Source: Acidobacteriota bacterium
GTDB taxonomy: Bacteria > Acidobacteriota > Terriglobia > Acidiferrales > UBA7541
DNA: 64,000 bases
Reading direction: 5' to 3'
Assembly (NCBI GenBank): GCA_013289665.1
Contig: JABCZN010000004.1
Span: forward strand, 124,001 to 188,000
Shown: in pieces, positions 51,916 through 61,394 of the stretch
Layout: each line of letters starts with the position of its first letter
Numbering within the stretch: position 1 is the stretch's first letter
Program-made: the position numbers and the translations under genes
Notes under the pieces: generated by a model
Database searches by the model: none
Seen by the model: only the letters and a program-made list of their open reading frames with translations
Told to the model about the DNA's origin: nothing

Positions 51916-53435
51916 GACTCGAGTAGTTTCTCCAGCCGAAGCCGGGTAATCTTGCGCTGCTCTTCCGCGGCGACACGCAATTCTGCGTCAGGGTCGTTCG
52001 GCAAGCGCTGGTGAAGGGCACCCAGGATTTCCTCGCTCGATTTGCCGGTGGCACAGATCAGAAAAACATAGCCGAATTTTTCGACGTAGGCGCGATTTTG
52101 CGCGGCCAGCGCTTCCAACACTGCGGGAGCCGCCCTCTGCGCCGAGGATTGCTCTTTTCGGGACCAGCGGCTCGCGGTTGCGGATTGTCTGGCCTTGGCT
52201 CGCGTTTCTCCAATCGGAGGATGGTGCAGGAAGGCTTCGAGCCAGTCTGCGGGCGCCAGGGCGGACCAAGTCTTGTCCGCGGCATCGAAGAGTTCCGTTT
52301 CGACGCCGAACGGCCGGCGCGCGGTCATCTGTTGCGCCCATTTCTTGGAGCCGCAGCAATCGAGCAGTGTGCGGAGCGCTCTCTGCCGCGGCGTGCGATT
52401 AAAATGTTCCAGGGATCGGGTGCGATCTGCCGGAACTTGCGGGCGGCCGAATATTCGGAGGCGGCTGACGCCACCGTCAGGAAAAATCTGGAATCGCACG
52501 TGGGTCGCTACGCCCGAATGGAGAAGCTTTGTGAAAACGTGGCGATGGTTGGCCCTCAGCTTACTGTTGGGAAGCACTTCTGCCCAGGTCAGGGAGGAAG
52601 CAGCCAGTGCATCAGCAGCTGAATTGTTCGCGGAAGCTGCCTGCAGCGCGCACGAATCGGGATAATTTCCTTTGAAGTGGGCGGTGTCGACCTCGACTCG
52701 GTGGACCGTACCCGGGACTCCGAGTTTCAGGATGACCCAATCGTGGCCGGGGCCACGCCTGCGTCTGGTTTCCCAGCCGTCGCCCATGTTTTTCGCGCGA
52801 TAGGGCATCAAGAGGTTGCGTGGGGCGCCATAAAATTGATCGCTGGAAACCACGACGCTGCCGCCATTTTCCACGGCGATCAAATTAATTTCTCGACGTG
52901 AGAGTAATTGCTGGCCAGGAACGGCTTCGCCGTAAACGCGCAGGCGAGCGACTCCGCCATCCGGATAAATCTTGAAACGAAGATGAGTGAATCTCCGGGT
53001 GTTCTCGACCGCGAATAGATTCCGGGAATCGCCTTTCAACGAAGTTTCCGGAAAGATCTGGAGCCAATCCGTTTTTTCTGAGCCCAGCCGGCTTTTCTCC
53101 CTGTTGTAAGGGGGGCGTTCGCCGAGGTCGCCGCCTTCGAGAGAAAATCGCTCCGGATAATTGCCCGTAAAAAACCTGGTGTCTACCACGATACCGCGAA
53201 TGATTCCCGGCAAACCCAACCGGAGGATGCACCAGTCATAGCCGGGTGTGCGGCGGCGGCGCGATTCCCAGCCGTCCATCCATTTTCCGCGATCAGTGTA
53301 TTTTCCTTCGATGAATATAGGATTGGAATCTTTGACGAGATTTTCTTTGGGCGCGAAAAAGTCATCGTTGGCCTCGAGCACGCGGCCGCCGAGGCGTTCG
53401 GACGCGAGATCGGCGAGTTGGGTGAAATCATTCAT
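51912..53435 (-). CDS. alc-uraD: Fusion of allantoicase and OHCU decarboxylase
   Basis: 507 aa. Residues about 1-330 are a complete allantoicase with its two jelly-roll repeats: FFAPKENLVKDSNPIF, GWESRRRRTPGYDWCILRLG, FFTGNYPE and RFKIYPDGGVARLRVYGE, then the second set GWETRRRRGPGHDWVILKLG, HFKGNYPD and RFQIFPDGGVSRLRIFG. Residues about 335-507 are OHCU decarboxylase: LLDCCGSKKWAQQMTARRPF, WLEAFLHHPPIGE (catalytic His) and YVEKFGYVFLICATGKSSEE. One chain thus makes S-allantoin from OHCU and later splits allantoate to ureidoglycolate and urea, two steps that are not adjacent in the pathway. Confidence 0.93.
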   Translation of the reverse strand: MNDFTQLADLASERLGGRVLEANDDFFAPKENLVKDSNPIFIEGKYTDRGKWMDGWESRRRRTPGYDWCILRLGLPGIIRGIVVDTRFFTGNYPERFSLEGGDLGERPPYNREKSRLGSEKTDWLQIFPETSLKGDSRNLFAVENTRRFTHLRFKIYPDGGVARLRVYGEAVPGQQLLSRREINLIAVENGGSVVVSSDQFYGAPRNLLMPYRAKNMGDGWETRRRRGPGHDWVILKLGVPGTVHRVEVDTAHFKGNYPDSCALQAASANNSAADALAASSLTWAEVLPNSKLRANHRHVFTKLLHSGVATHVRFQIFPDGGVSRLRIFGRPQVPADRTRSLEHFNRTPRQRALRTLLDCCGSKKWAQQMTARRPFGVETELFDAADKTWSALAPADWLEAFLHHPPIGETRAKARQSATASRWSRKEQSSAQRAAPAVLEALAAQNRAYVEKFGYVFLICATGKSSEEILGALHQRLPNDPDAELRVAAEEQRKITRLRLEKLLES

Positions 53436-54832
53436 CGCTTGCCTCGAAGGAGAACTTGCCCGGCGGGTGCGGCGCAGAATTTGTTGCGCTCGAATATCTT
53501 CACACCGCGCAGGAAAGTGGCTTCGACTATACCTATAAGGTCGCGTCCCGCATAGGGTGTGAGTTTGTGGCGGTGATGAAGTTGCGCGGGATCGACTTTG
53601 AAGCTGGCATCAGGATTCCAGATCACCAGATCTGCGTCACGACCGGGGACAATCACTCCCTTTTGATGATCGAGGCCGGCGAGACGGGCGGGAGCTTCGC
53701 ACAGCCATTTAGCAAGATGCGTGAGAGAAAATCCCCGGCGTTTGGCTTCCGTCCACACAGACGGAAGACTGAGCTGCAGCGAGGCGATGCCGCCCCAGGC
53801 ATCCAGAAAATCACCGGTAGCTTGCTGCTTCATCTCGGGTGGGCAAGGCGAGTGGTCGGTGGCGATCATGTCTATGGTTCCATCGCGCAAGCCGGCCCAC
53901 AGGTGTTCGCGATTTTCGCGTTCCCGGAGGGGCGGCGCACATTTGAACTGGGTCGCGCCGTCGAGGATTTCTTCGGAAGCGAAGACCAGGTAGTGCGGGC
54001 ACGTTTCGACAGTCACCGGCTGGTTACTTGCTTTTGCCTTCCGAATCTGCGGAATCGCGTCCGAGGAGGACAGATGAACGACGTGAACGTGCCCGCCGAA
54101 CTCATTGCCCAAACGCAGAAGCAGGTCAATCGCTTCATTTTCTGCAGCACGGGGACGCGCTTCGAGCCATGTCTGGTAGGACTTTCGCGGAGCGTTGGCG
54201 GCGCGCCCCTTGGCGGCGGCTTCGATCGGCCCCGGCAGTTCGGCGTGGGCCAGGAGAGGCGCACCGAGTTTTGCGAGCACGGGCAACGCGGCGCGGAGAT
54301 CGGGTTCGCCGACGCACGAAAATTCTCCGACGCCGCTATCAACGAGGAAACATTTGAAGCCGAAGCAACCCGCTTCCCAGAGGCCGACCAATTCATGCGC
54401 ATTGCCGGGAACGATGCCCCCCCAGAAACCCGCGTCCACCGAGAGTTTTCCGGGTACAGCAGCGAGCTTGGCTTGGAGTGCGGCAACGCTGGTGGTTGCT
54501 GGAATGCTGTTCAGGGGCATTTCGATGAGCGTCGTGACGCCGCCGGAAGCCGCCGCTCGCGTTGCCGTCAGAAAACCCTCCCAGTCGGTGCGTCCGGGTT
54601 CGTTGATGTGGACGTGCGTGTCGACCAAGCCAGGCATGACGGCGAAATCGCGCGCTTCGTAGATCTGCGTTCCCCGGGGAACCTCATCAAAGCCGGAGAC
54701 GCTTGTGATCACTCCATCGCGAATGTGAATCGCCGCGGCGCGTTCGCCATCCGGAGTGACCACCCGGTTGCCGCGAACTATCAGGTCGAGTTCGCCTTTC
54801 GATTCCCCCGAAATGTTGGTGGCAGCTGGCAT
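53432..54832 (-). CDS. allB: Allantoinase
   Basis: 466 aa, dihydroorotase-like amidohydrolase opening allantoin to allantoate. Metal site: VDTHVHINEPGRTDWEGF, the carbamylated Lys in FGFKCFLVDSG, LLAHAEL, HVHVVHLSSSDA and IATDHSPC. TVETCPHYLVF and KCAPPLRE are as in AllB. The ATG of alc-uraD overlaps its stop. It links the xanthine dehydrogenase genes upstream to the rest of the pathway. Confidence 0.95.
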   Translation of the reverse strand: MPAATNISGESKGELDLIVRGNRVVTPDGERAAAIHIRDGVITSVSGFDEVPRGTQIYEARDFAVMPGLVDTHVHINEPGRTDWEGFLTATRAAASGGVTTLIEMPLNSIPATTSVAALQAKLAAVPGKLSVDAGFWGGIVPGNAHELVGLWEAGCFGFKCFLVDSGVGEFSCVGEPDLRAALPVLAKLGAPLLAHAELPGPIEAAAKGRAANAPRKSYQTWLEARPRAAENEAIDLLLRLGNEFGGHVHVVHLSSSDAIPQIRKAKASNQPVTVETCPHYLVFASEEILDGATQFKCAPPLRERENREHLWAGLRDGTIDMIATDHSPCPPEMKQQATGDFLDAWGGIASLQLSLPSVWTEAKRRGFSLTHLAKWLCEAPARLAGLDHQKGVIVPGRDADLVIWNPDASFKVDPAQLHHRHKLTPYAGRDLIGIVEATFLRGVKIFERNKFCAAPAGQVLLRGKR

Positions 54833-54838
54833 GCTCTG

Positions 54839-55702
54839 CTAGCTCGCAAGGCTTTCGCAGAATTCTGCGAGGAGATTTTGGGCCACGCGGAGGCGGTAGC
54901 GCGCGGTGGAGCGGATGTCGTCTATCGGTGCGATCTCGCGAGCGAGGGTCTCCTGCGCAGCGCGCAGGGTTGCAAGCGCAGGTTTTTCATCCCGTAATAT
55001 TTTTTCGGTTTCGGTGGCGCGAAACACGGTTGGGGCGACGCTGCCAAGGGCGATTCGCACATCGGCGATTCGCCCGGCATCCACTCGCGCCACGCCCGCG
55101 AAGCAGACTTTCGAGATGGCCTGCGCCCTGCGAGTGCCGACCTTGCGATAAAACTGCTTCGTGAAACCTTTGTCGCGGGGCATGCGGATTCCGCGAATCA
55201 ATTCGTCTTCGCCCTTGGCAATTTTCTTGTAACCCTTCCAGAAGCCATGATATGGAACCCAGCGCGCGCCGCTTGCGCAGACAAGTTCAAGCTCCGCGTC
55301 ATAAACGAACAGCGCGGGCGGCGAATCCGCGGCCGGGGAGGCGTTGGCGATGTTTCCGCCGAGCGTGCCGCGATTCTGCGTGGCAATGCTGCCGGTTTCG
55401 GCGGCCGCGCGGCACAGCAGCGGAAATTCGCGGGCGAGCATTTCATGGCGGCGTATTTCGGAATACGTCGTCAGGGCGTTGAGCGTCACGTGCGCGGGCG
55501 TGATCGTGATGCCGCGCAATTCCGGCAGCTTCCAAATGCTCAGGAATTTCCGGTGCGGAAGTTTTCCGGCTTCAAGAAGCACCATTAAATCCGTGCCGCC
55601 GGCAAAGGCTTTCCATCCACCCGGTTCGCGCGCCATGCGGTCCAACGCGTCTGCGAGATTGCGCGGTTCCTGTAATTCGTAAGCCGGGACATCGGATCTC
55701 AT
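54839..55702 (-). CDS. xdhB: Xanthine dehydrogenase FAD-binding subunit
   Basis: 287 aa from the ATG at 55702, which overlaps the stop of the 2Fe-2S subunit as ATGA (a longer frame to 55774 lies inside that gene). FAD-binding CO-dehydrogenase-type fold with FAGGTDLMVLLEAGKLP (P-loop-like), GSIATQNRGTLGGNIANASPAADSPPAL and the C-terminal CutC-like domain. It passes electrons from the 2Fe-2S centres to NAD+ or another acceptor. Confidence 0.93.
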   Translation of the reverse strand: MRSDVPAYELQEPRNLADALDRMAREPGGWKAFAGGTDLMVLLEAGKLPHRKFLSIWKLPELRGITITPAHVTLNALTTYSEIRRHEMLAREFPLLCRAAAETGSIATQNRGTLGGNIANASPAADSPPALFVYDAELELVCASGARWVPYHGFWKGYKKIAKGEDELIRGIRMPRDKGFTKQFYRKVGTRRAQAISKVCFAGVARVDAGRIADVRIALGSVAPTVFRATETEKILRDEKPALATLRAAQETLAREIAPIDDIRSTARYRLRVAQNLLAEFCESLAS

Positions 55703-56190
55703 GGGAGAGCCCTTGGCGCGCGGCACGCTTCGAGGACCGACTGGAATATTTTTGTGTACCCGGTGCAGCGGCAAAGATTTCCCGCCAGGGCTTCACGAAT
55801 CTCGTTCTCCGTTGGGTGCGAATTGCGTGCGAGGAGATTGGACGCCGCGAGAACCATGCCCGGCGTGCAAATCCCGCATTGCGCGCCGCCATGAGTGAGA
55901 AACGCCTGCTGCACGGCGCTTAATTCGGCCGCACCGGCAACGCCTTCGATGGTGCGGATTTTCGCACCATCCGCTTGCAGCGCCGGGATCAGGCAACTGT
56001 TCACGAGCGCGCCATCCATCTCAATCGAGCACGCGCCGCATTCGCCTTCGCCGCATCCTTCCTTCGTTCCGGTTAATCCGGCTTGCTCGCGCAACACATC
56101 CAGCAATCGGGCCATCGGATGCGCTTCGAGCGACATCGCTTTGCCGTTGATTTCGCAGTTCACGAGGATATTGCGGGCGGCGTCATGCAT
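55699..56190 (-). CDS. xdhC: Xanthine dehydrogenase 2Fe-2S subunit
   Basis: 163 aa. Both clusters are intact: GTKEGCGEGECGACSI for the ferredoxin-type site and CGICTPG with CRCTGYT for the second. The ATG at 56190 is placed by GGAGGG five bases ahead; a GTG at 56196 is the alternative. Overlaps the end of the molybdopterin subunit gene. Confidence 0.94.
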   Translation of the reverse strand: MHDAARNILVNCEINGKAMSLEAHPMARLLDVLREQAGLTGTKEGCGEGECGACSIEMDGALVNSCLIPALQADGAKIRTIEGVAGAAELSAVQQAFLTHGGAQCGICTPGMVLAASNLLARNSHPTENEIREALAGNLCRCTGYTKIFQSVLEACRAPRALP

Positions 56191-58444
56191 CGACACCCTC
56201 CATCATCTCCATCAATTTTTCGGGCGTCACCGGAATTTGGCGGACGTCCATACCGGTGGCGTGCGCGATGGCATTCGCGATCGCGGGGGCGGTTCCATCC
56301 AATGGAAGCTCGCCGATACCCTTGGCGCCCGCGGGACCTCGCGCGTAGGGAAGCTCCTCGAAAAAAACGCGGATAGGCGGAACGTCCATCGAAGTGGGCA
56401 TGATGTAGTTGGTCATTTGGCCATTCACCATGCGCCCTTCCTGCCAAACCGCATTTTCGTAAAGAGCAAATCCGATACCCTGGGCGACGCCGCCTTCGAT
56501 TTGTCCCGCCGCTAAAACCGGATTGATGACCTTGCCCACTTCCTGAACAGCGACGAAGTCCTCGACGCGAATTTCGGCAGTGCGCTTGTCCACGGAAACT
56601 TCCGCGACGTAAACTGCCCAGGCGTATGCGCCATAAGCGTCACCCTGATATTTGCTGTCGTCCCAGTGGAGATCAAGCGGATGCTGATACTTCGCGAGCG
56701 ATTGCAGCGCGCCGAATTTGACGATGTACTCGCGGCAAGCATTGGCAAAGTCGCGGGCACTGTAACCGGCTTTCAGAAGGCCAGCATCCAGCAGCGATTT
56801 CCTGATCGCCAAGGCGGCGGTTTCGACGAGTTTTCCCACGATCATTGTGGTTCGCGACGCAACCGTGGGGCCGCTGTTGGGCACTAGCGAAGTGTCGGGT
56901 TGCAGGATTTCGATCTGCTCGCAGTTGAGGCCGAGCGCTTCCGCAGCAATCTGCGCGAAGACGGTGTTCGTTCCCTGGCCCATCTCGGTGCTACCCGCGA
57001 GGACGCGGACTTTGCCATCGGGAGTTGCCGTAACCTGCGCTTCCGACGCGAGATATTCTTCACCCGAGCCCGTGAACCCTGCACCATGCAGGAATGCGGC
57101 AAAGCCGATGCCTCGCTTGATTGCGTTCCGGGGATTCGCTTGCGCGAATCGCCCGCGTTTCTCGTGATAGCCGCTCAATTCGAGCGCGCGTTCGAGCAAT
57201 TTGTCCATTCGCACTTTTTCGTGGATCACCTGGCCGACGGATAGCGTCTGGCCCTCGTGAATGAAATTGCGGCGGCGCAACTCTTCCGGCGAGAGGCCGG
57301 CGACGGCGGCCACCCGATCGAGATGGCGTTCGAGCGCGAAGACACTTTGCGGCGCGCCGAAACCGCGAAAGGCCCCGTGCGGCGGAGCATTGGTGGCCAC
57401 CACACGGCTCTGAATCAAAACGTTCGGGCAAGCGTATGGCCCGGCGGCGTGAATCGTGCCGCGCGACAACACCACTGGTGAGAGCGTTTCGTAGGCTCCC
57501 CCGTCGAGGGTGAAGTCGATCTCCATCGCCAGGAGTTTGCCTTCGCGCGTGACGGCCGTGCGGTGGCGCGTGCGCGACGGGTGGCGTTTCGTTGTCGCAG
57601 CCATGTCTTCGGCGCGGTCGTAAATCATTTTCACCGGCTTGCCCGACTTTGACGCGAGCAGCGCGGCGTGGCCGGCAATCATGGAGGGATACTCTTCCTT
57701 GCCACCGAAACCGCCGCCAGTTTCCGTCTGCACCACGCGCACTTTGCACTTGGGCAGGCCGAAGAGGCGCACCAGCGCTTTGTGCACATAATAAGGACAC
57801 TGCAAGGAACCCCAAACGGAGACGCCATCGGCTGAACTAGCGCGGGCGATCATGCCTTGGGGCTCGATGTAGAGTTGTTCCTGGGCGCCGGTCTCATACT
57901 CGCCTTCGACGATGAAATCCGCGCGGCTCCACACGCTGGCCACATCACCCTTTTCAACGCGATAGGACTTGAAGATATTGTCATCGCCCCAGATCACGTG
58001 CTTTAGCGCCAGCGAATCTTCGATCGTGAACACGGCGGGCAGGGCCTCGATCTCGAGGTGAACCGCCCGCCGCGCTTCTTCGAGCAAGTATTTGTCCGGG
58101 TGAGCGAGGAGCAGTATGGCTTCTTCCGGATGGTTCACGAACTGATCGGCGAGACAGGGTTGATCTTCGATCAGAAGAGCAACGCAATTTTTGCCTGGAA
58201 TGTCTTTTGCCGTGACGATAGTGAATTCATTCCAGGGAATTCCTTCTCCAAATCGGATACCGAGAATCTTGCCGCGCGCGATGGAACTTCGCACCGTGAC
58301 ACCGTGGATCATTTCCGGGAAGGTCAAGTCGTCCACATAGCGCGCAGTTCCGGTGACTTTTTCGCGGCCTTCCTTGCGCGGAACCGACTTCCCGATCTGG
58401 CGGTTTTCCATGGCCATCCGTATGCTCGTCAGGCGCGGCAGCAT
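56183..58444 (-). CDS. xdhA: Xanthine dehydrogenase molybdopterin-binding subunit
   Basis: About 753 aa from the ATG at 58444; ATGs at 58417 and 58411 are possible and the frame is open to 58549. Sequence: SVPRKEGREKVTGTARYVDD, QEQLYIEPQG, ETGGGFGGKEEYPS, PHGAFRGFGAPQS, GSTEMGQGTNTVFAQIAAE and the C-terminal KGIGELPLDG with the catalytic Glu. No Tat signal, so cytoplasmic, unlike the IorB pair at 2891-7266. It hydroxylates hypoxanthine/xanthine to urate. A TACAAT hexamer at 58489-58494 on the minus strand would place transcription start near 58482, agreeing with the chosen start. First gene of the purine operon. Confidence 0.92.
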   Translation of the reverse strand: MLPRLTSIRMAMENRQIGKSVPRKEGREKVTGTARYVDDLTFPEMIHGVTVRSSIARGKILGIRFGEGIPWNEFTIVTAKDIPGKNCVALLIEDQPCLADQFVNHPEEAILLLAHPDKYLLEEARRAVHLEIEALPAVFTIEDSLALKHVIWGDDNIFKSYRVEKGDVASVWSRADFIVEGEYETGAQEQLYIEPQGMIARASSADGVSVWGSLQCPYYVHKALVRLFGLPKCKVRVVQTETGGGFGGKEEYPSMIAGHAALLASKSGKPVKMIYDRAEDMAATTKRHPSRTRHRTAVTREGKLLAMEIDFTLDGGAYETLSPVVLSRGTIHAAGPYACPNVLIQSRVVATNAPPHGAFRGFGAPQSVFALERHLDRVAAVAGLSPEELRRRNFIHEGQTLSVGQVIHEKVRMDKLLERALELSGYHEKRGRFAQANPRNAIKRGIGFAAFLHGAGFTGSGEEYLASEAQVTATPDGKVRVLAGSTEMGQGTNTVFAQIAAEALGLNCEQIEILQPDTSLVPNSGPTVASRTTMIVGKLVETAALAIRKSLLDAGLLKAGYSARDFANACREYIVKFGALQSLAKYQHPLDLHWDDSKYQGDAYGAYAWAVYVAEVSVDKRTAEIRVEDFVAVQEVGKVINPVLAAGQIEGGVAQGIGFALYENAVWQEGRMVNGQMTNYIMPTSMDVPPIRVFFEELPYARGPAGAKGIGELPLDGTAPAIANAIAHATGMDVRQIPVTPEKLMEMMEGVDA

Positions 58445-58602
58445 CTGATTTCGCTGAGGCGCAGAGTACAGTTCATTGATTTCGAGTGATTGTAGCGCAC
58501 TCGACGCCGCAAATTTGCGCCATTCTGCCAATCGACGGAAACGGCACAATGATATTGATATTTGCAGGGGGTAAAGGCACCCTGAAACGGGAAGAATCCC
58601 TG

Positions 58603-59070
58603 ATGATGCAAGAATTCATGCGCCGCGCAATCGCTTTAGCGATGGAAAACGTCCGCACCGGCGCCGGTGGACCGTTTGCAGCGGTGATTGTGAGAGACGG
58701 CCGGGTGGTGGCGGAAGGGGTGAATCGCGTGACCGCCACGAATGATCCCACCGCTCATGCCGAGGTGGTGGCCATTCGCGAAGCCTGCCGCAAACTTAGC
58801 GATTTTCAGCTTGCAGACTGCGATCTCTACACCACCTGCGAACCTTGCCCGATGTGCCTGGGCGCGATTTACTGGGCACGCCCGGCGCGGGTCTTTTACG
58901 CCTGCGTCGCGGCCGACGCCGCCGCAGCTGGATTTGACGACGCGTTTATCTACGAAGAACTGGACCGCGAGCACGCTGAGCGGCGGGTGCCGATGCAACA
59001 ACTCTTGCGTGAGGAATCGCTGGCTATTTTCTCCTTGTGGAAGCAGCAGGAAAAGAAAATTCCCTACTAA
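58603..59070 (+). CDS. guaD: Guanine deaminase / nucleoside deaminase family
   Basis: 155 aa of the cytidine-deaminase-like fold. Zinc and proton-shuttle motifs: TAHAEVVAIREA (HAE) and TTCEPCPMCLGAIYWAR (PCxxC). The C-terminal YEELDREHAERRVPM resembles bacterial GuaD. It would convert guanine to xanthine, the substrate of the divergent xanthine dehydrogenase operon. Two ATGs in a row (58603, 58606); earlier codons to 58486 fall in the divergent promoter region. Confidence 0.9.
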   Translation: MMQEFMRRAIALAMENVRTGAGGPFAAVIVRDGRVVAEGVNRVTATNDPTAHAEVVAIREACRKLSDFQLADCDLYTTCEPCPMCLGAIYWARPARVFYACVAADAAAAGFDDAFIYEELDREHAERRVPMQQLLREESLAIFSLWKQQEKKIPY

Positions 59071-59159
59071 AAGGACAGGCAATCCCCGCCCGCTGTCTGC
59101 CGATTGGCGGATCACCATGACTTGCTTGGGAAGCGCGGCGGGCGCTGGACGCCGAAGCG

Positions 59160-59978
59160 TCAAGTCTTCCTGGTCTTCGCGGGAGGAGCCAGAGCCACGG
59201 CGGACTCGCCGGTGAGCAGGAGGAAAGTGAAGGTCTCCTGCAGATACAGACGAACAGAGGTATCGGTGTGGTTGAGATAGCCGATCGAGACGTCTTGGCC
59301 GATGTGAAGATCGAAATCGCCGCCGCGGGTAGTCAGCACGAACGCTCCCGCAATAGCTGGCGCCCAGATGATTTGGTCGTTGACAAGGCGCTTGACGTGC
59401 TCGAGGACGGGGTATCCATGGTCGCTGGTCTCGGCGAGCGCTGTGTAGGCGTCGGCGCCAAGCAACACCGCGTACGGGCCGTTGACTCCGACGAGCCGCA
59501 ACCTGCTTAAGGCTTGCGCAATGGATTCCGGGTATTCGCGCACATCGACAGGCAGCGTCATTTTCGGATTGCTGGTCCCCTGGCGGATTCCGCCAATGCC
59601 GGCGGCGGCATAGCCCTCGAAGATGGCAGCGTCCTCGGCAAAAGCGATCTGGCGAGCCGCATCTTTCGCCGGTTGCCAGTCCGAATCGTTCGCGCCACGC
59701 TCGACGTCGTCGATCGCCTGGCGGTTCAACTCGAACAGGACGCGCAGCTCCACCAGCGACTTCACCTCGCGTTGCCTGGCGAGGATGCCGTCTTTAGGAG
59801 CAGCGATCGACCGCAGGTGGCCAGTGCCGACGGCTGAGAGAGTTGCGCCGGCCGGCCCGTGCACGTCGACTACGCGGCGCCCCGCGAGATAACGCTTCAG
59901 TGTGCGTGAGGTTTCCTCTTCGATCTGGGCCCACGCGGCATCGGTAATGGGGGCTAACTCGCGATGCAGATTATTCAT
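59160..59978 (-). CDS. enc: Encapsulin shell protein (family 1)
   Basis: 272 aa with the HK97-like fold of linocin-M18/encapsulin. N-terminal NNLHRELAPITDAAWAQIEEE, then LAGRRVVDVHGPAGATLSAV, REVKSLVELRVLFELNRQAID, the E-loop region, and YLNHTDTSVRLYLQETFTFLL at the end. It self-assembles into a nanocompartment, usually 24 nm with 60 copies. It lies directly after, and overlaps by eight bases, the DyP peroxidase gene whose product carries a targeting peptide. Confidence 0.96.
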   Translation of the reverse strand: MNNLHRELAPITDAAWAQIEEETSRTLKRYLAGRRVVDVHGPAGATLSAVGTGHLRSIAAPKDGILARQREVKSLVELRVLFELNRQAIDDVERGANDSDWQPAKDAARQIAFAEDAAIFEGYAAAGIGGIRQGTSNPKMTLPVDVREYPESIAQALSRLRLVGVNGPYAVLLGADAYTALAETSDHGYPVLEHVKRLVNDQIIWAPAIAGAFVLTTRGGDFDLHIGQDVSIGYLNHTDTSVRLYLQETFTFLLLTGESAVALAPPAKTRKT

Positions 59979-61065
59979 TTGAGATATCTCCTTTGAGGGA
60001 GCCGATACCGAGCGAACCCTCGCGTCGTGAGGGAATGGATGGAGAGGATTCGCCCGCAGGCGACACGGAAGGCAGAGCGGAATCCGCAGGCTGGTCTTCG
60101 CTCACGCTCTCGAGAAATGTCACAGAGGGCACGAAGAACAGGTTTCCGGTGACGGCGCGGCTGAAGTCGAGTAGCCGGTCGTAGTTGCCGGGTGGGCGCC
60201 CGACGAACATGTTTTGGAGCATAAGTTCGATGGTGCCTGGAGAGCGGCTGTAGCCGATGAAATACGTTCCGAATTCACCTTGGGTGGGCCGGCCGAAGGG
60301 CATGTTGTCGCGCACGATTTTGATCTCTTTCCCGTCCTCGACAATTGTTGTCAGCGCGTTATGTGCTGAGGTCGGCTTGACGGAATCGTCCAGTTCGATG
60401 TCCGAAAGCTTCTTGCGGCCGATGATTCGTTCCTGCGCCTCCGTGGACAGCGCTTCCCATCCCGCCAGATCGTGCAGATATTTCTGCACGATGACGTAGC
60501 TGCCTCCGGCGAACGCGGCGTCTTCCTCGCCGACGAGCACGGCATCGATCGCGGCGCCGCCCCTCGGATTCTCGGTCCCGTCGACGAAACCGATGAGATC
60601 GCGATCGTCGAAAAAACGAAAACCGTGGACTTCATCAGCCGGCGCGACCGCATTTCCGATGCGTGCCATGATTTGCGTAGCCAACTCGAAGCACAGATCC
60701 ATGCGCTTTGCGCGAATGTGAAACAGCAAGTCGCCTGGCGTGGAAACCGCGTGGCGCTCTCCAGCACGAATCTCCCGGAACGGGTGCAGCATCGCCGGCC
60801 GCGATGGTCCAAACAGCCGATCCCACGCCTCCGACCCAAACCCCATGATGCAGGAAAGAGCGGCTTCGAAATCGCGAGCTTCCACGGCCCGAATCAGCGA
60901 ACCCAGGTCTCCGCAGAATGAGCGCAAGGTCTTCGGGCTTTCGGAGCCCGGTTTTAGCGTGACGACCAGGAAAATTGCCGCTCGCGTGAGCGCAGCAGAC
61001 ACCGGCTGCGCGAGGGCATGCAAGCCGTCCGTCCGGTTGGGTGTGCTCTTCGGGTCAGGGGTCAT
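59971..61065 (-). CDS. dyp: DyP-type heme peroxidase, encapsulin cargo
   Basis: 364 aa. The DyP fold has the GxxDG motif GFVDGTENP (catalytic Asp), LLFHIRAKRMDLCFELA, YVIVQKYLHDL, KPTSAHNALTTIVEDGKE with the region of the proximal His, and GTYFIGYSRS. After about residue 315 a Pro/Ser-rich linker leads to a C-terminal encapsulation peptide (REGSLGIGSLKG), the known targeting type. It oxidises phenolic or dye-like substrates with H2O2 inside the shell. The gene is first in a two-gene transcript with encapsulin. Confidence 0.96.
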   Translation of the reverse strand: MTPDPKSTPNRTDGLHALAQPVSAALTRAAIFLVVTLKPGSESPKTLRSFCGDLGSLIRAVEARDFEAALSCIMGFGSEAWDRLFGPSRPAMLHPFREIRAGERHAVSTPGDLLFHIRAKRMDLCFELATQIMARIGNAVAPADEVHGFRFFDDRDLIGFVDGTENPRGGAAIDAVLVGEEDAAFAGGSYVIVQKYLHDLAGWEALSTEAQERIIGRKKLSDIELDDSVKPTSAHNALTTIVEDGKEIKIVRDNMPFGRPTQGEFGTYFIGYSRSPGTIELMLQNMFVGRPPGNYDRLLDFSRAVTGNLFFVPSVTFLESVSEDQPADSALPSVSPAGESSPSIPSRREGSLGIGSLKGDISNE

Positions 61066-61300
61066 CGCATGCCATCCAGGCAGGACGTAGGAAAATTCGC
61101 TTTCCGGAAAACGTCGCTCGCCCAGCAGGCGAACGAGTGGACCGAAAGCTTACCATCGGCTGCGGAGGGAGGTCTATACCACCAACAAGCGCGCCGGAAG
61201 GGGTCTCGCGGTGCGAGGCGTGGCGGGCGAACGGTCGAATCATTTTCGAATCGATGGTGATCATTATTTTGCAGCCTCCAAGACAACATCGAACTGAGGC
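61066..61300. other. Intergenic region between dyp and the TetR gene
   Basis: About 235 bases between divergent genes. I see no coding signal and no clear minus-strand promoter for the dyp-enc transcript, though it must lie here. Confidence 0.35.
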
Positions 61301-61338
61301 TTGCAACCTGGCGTTAGTCACTATAATGTTAGCGTAAC
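61301..61338 (+). promoter_or_regulatory. Promoter and possible operator of the TetR gene
   Basis: TTGCAA (61301-61306) and a perfect TATAAT (61322-61327) are 15 bases apart. GTTA-GCG-TAAC, an inverted repeat at 61328-61338, directly follows the -10 and would be a natural site for autorepression. Confidence 0.45.
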
Positions 61339-61394
61339 TATCGCAATGTAAGCCGCGCGCCACCGATGGCGCATCATTGGGGAGGAATCGTCGT

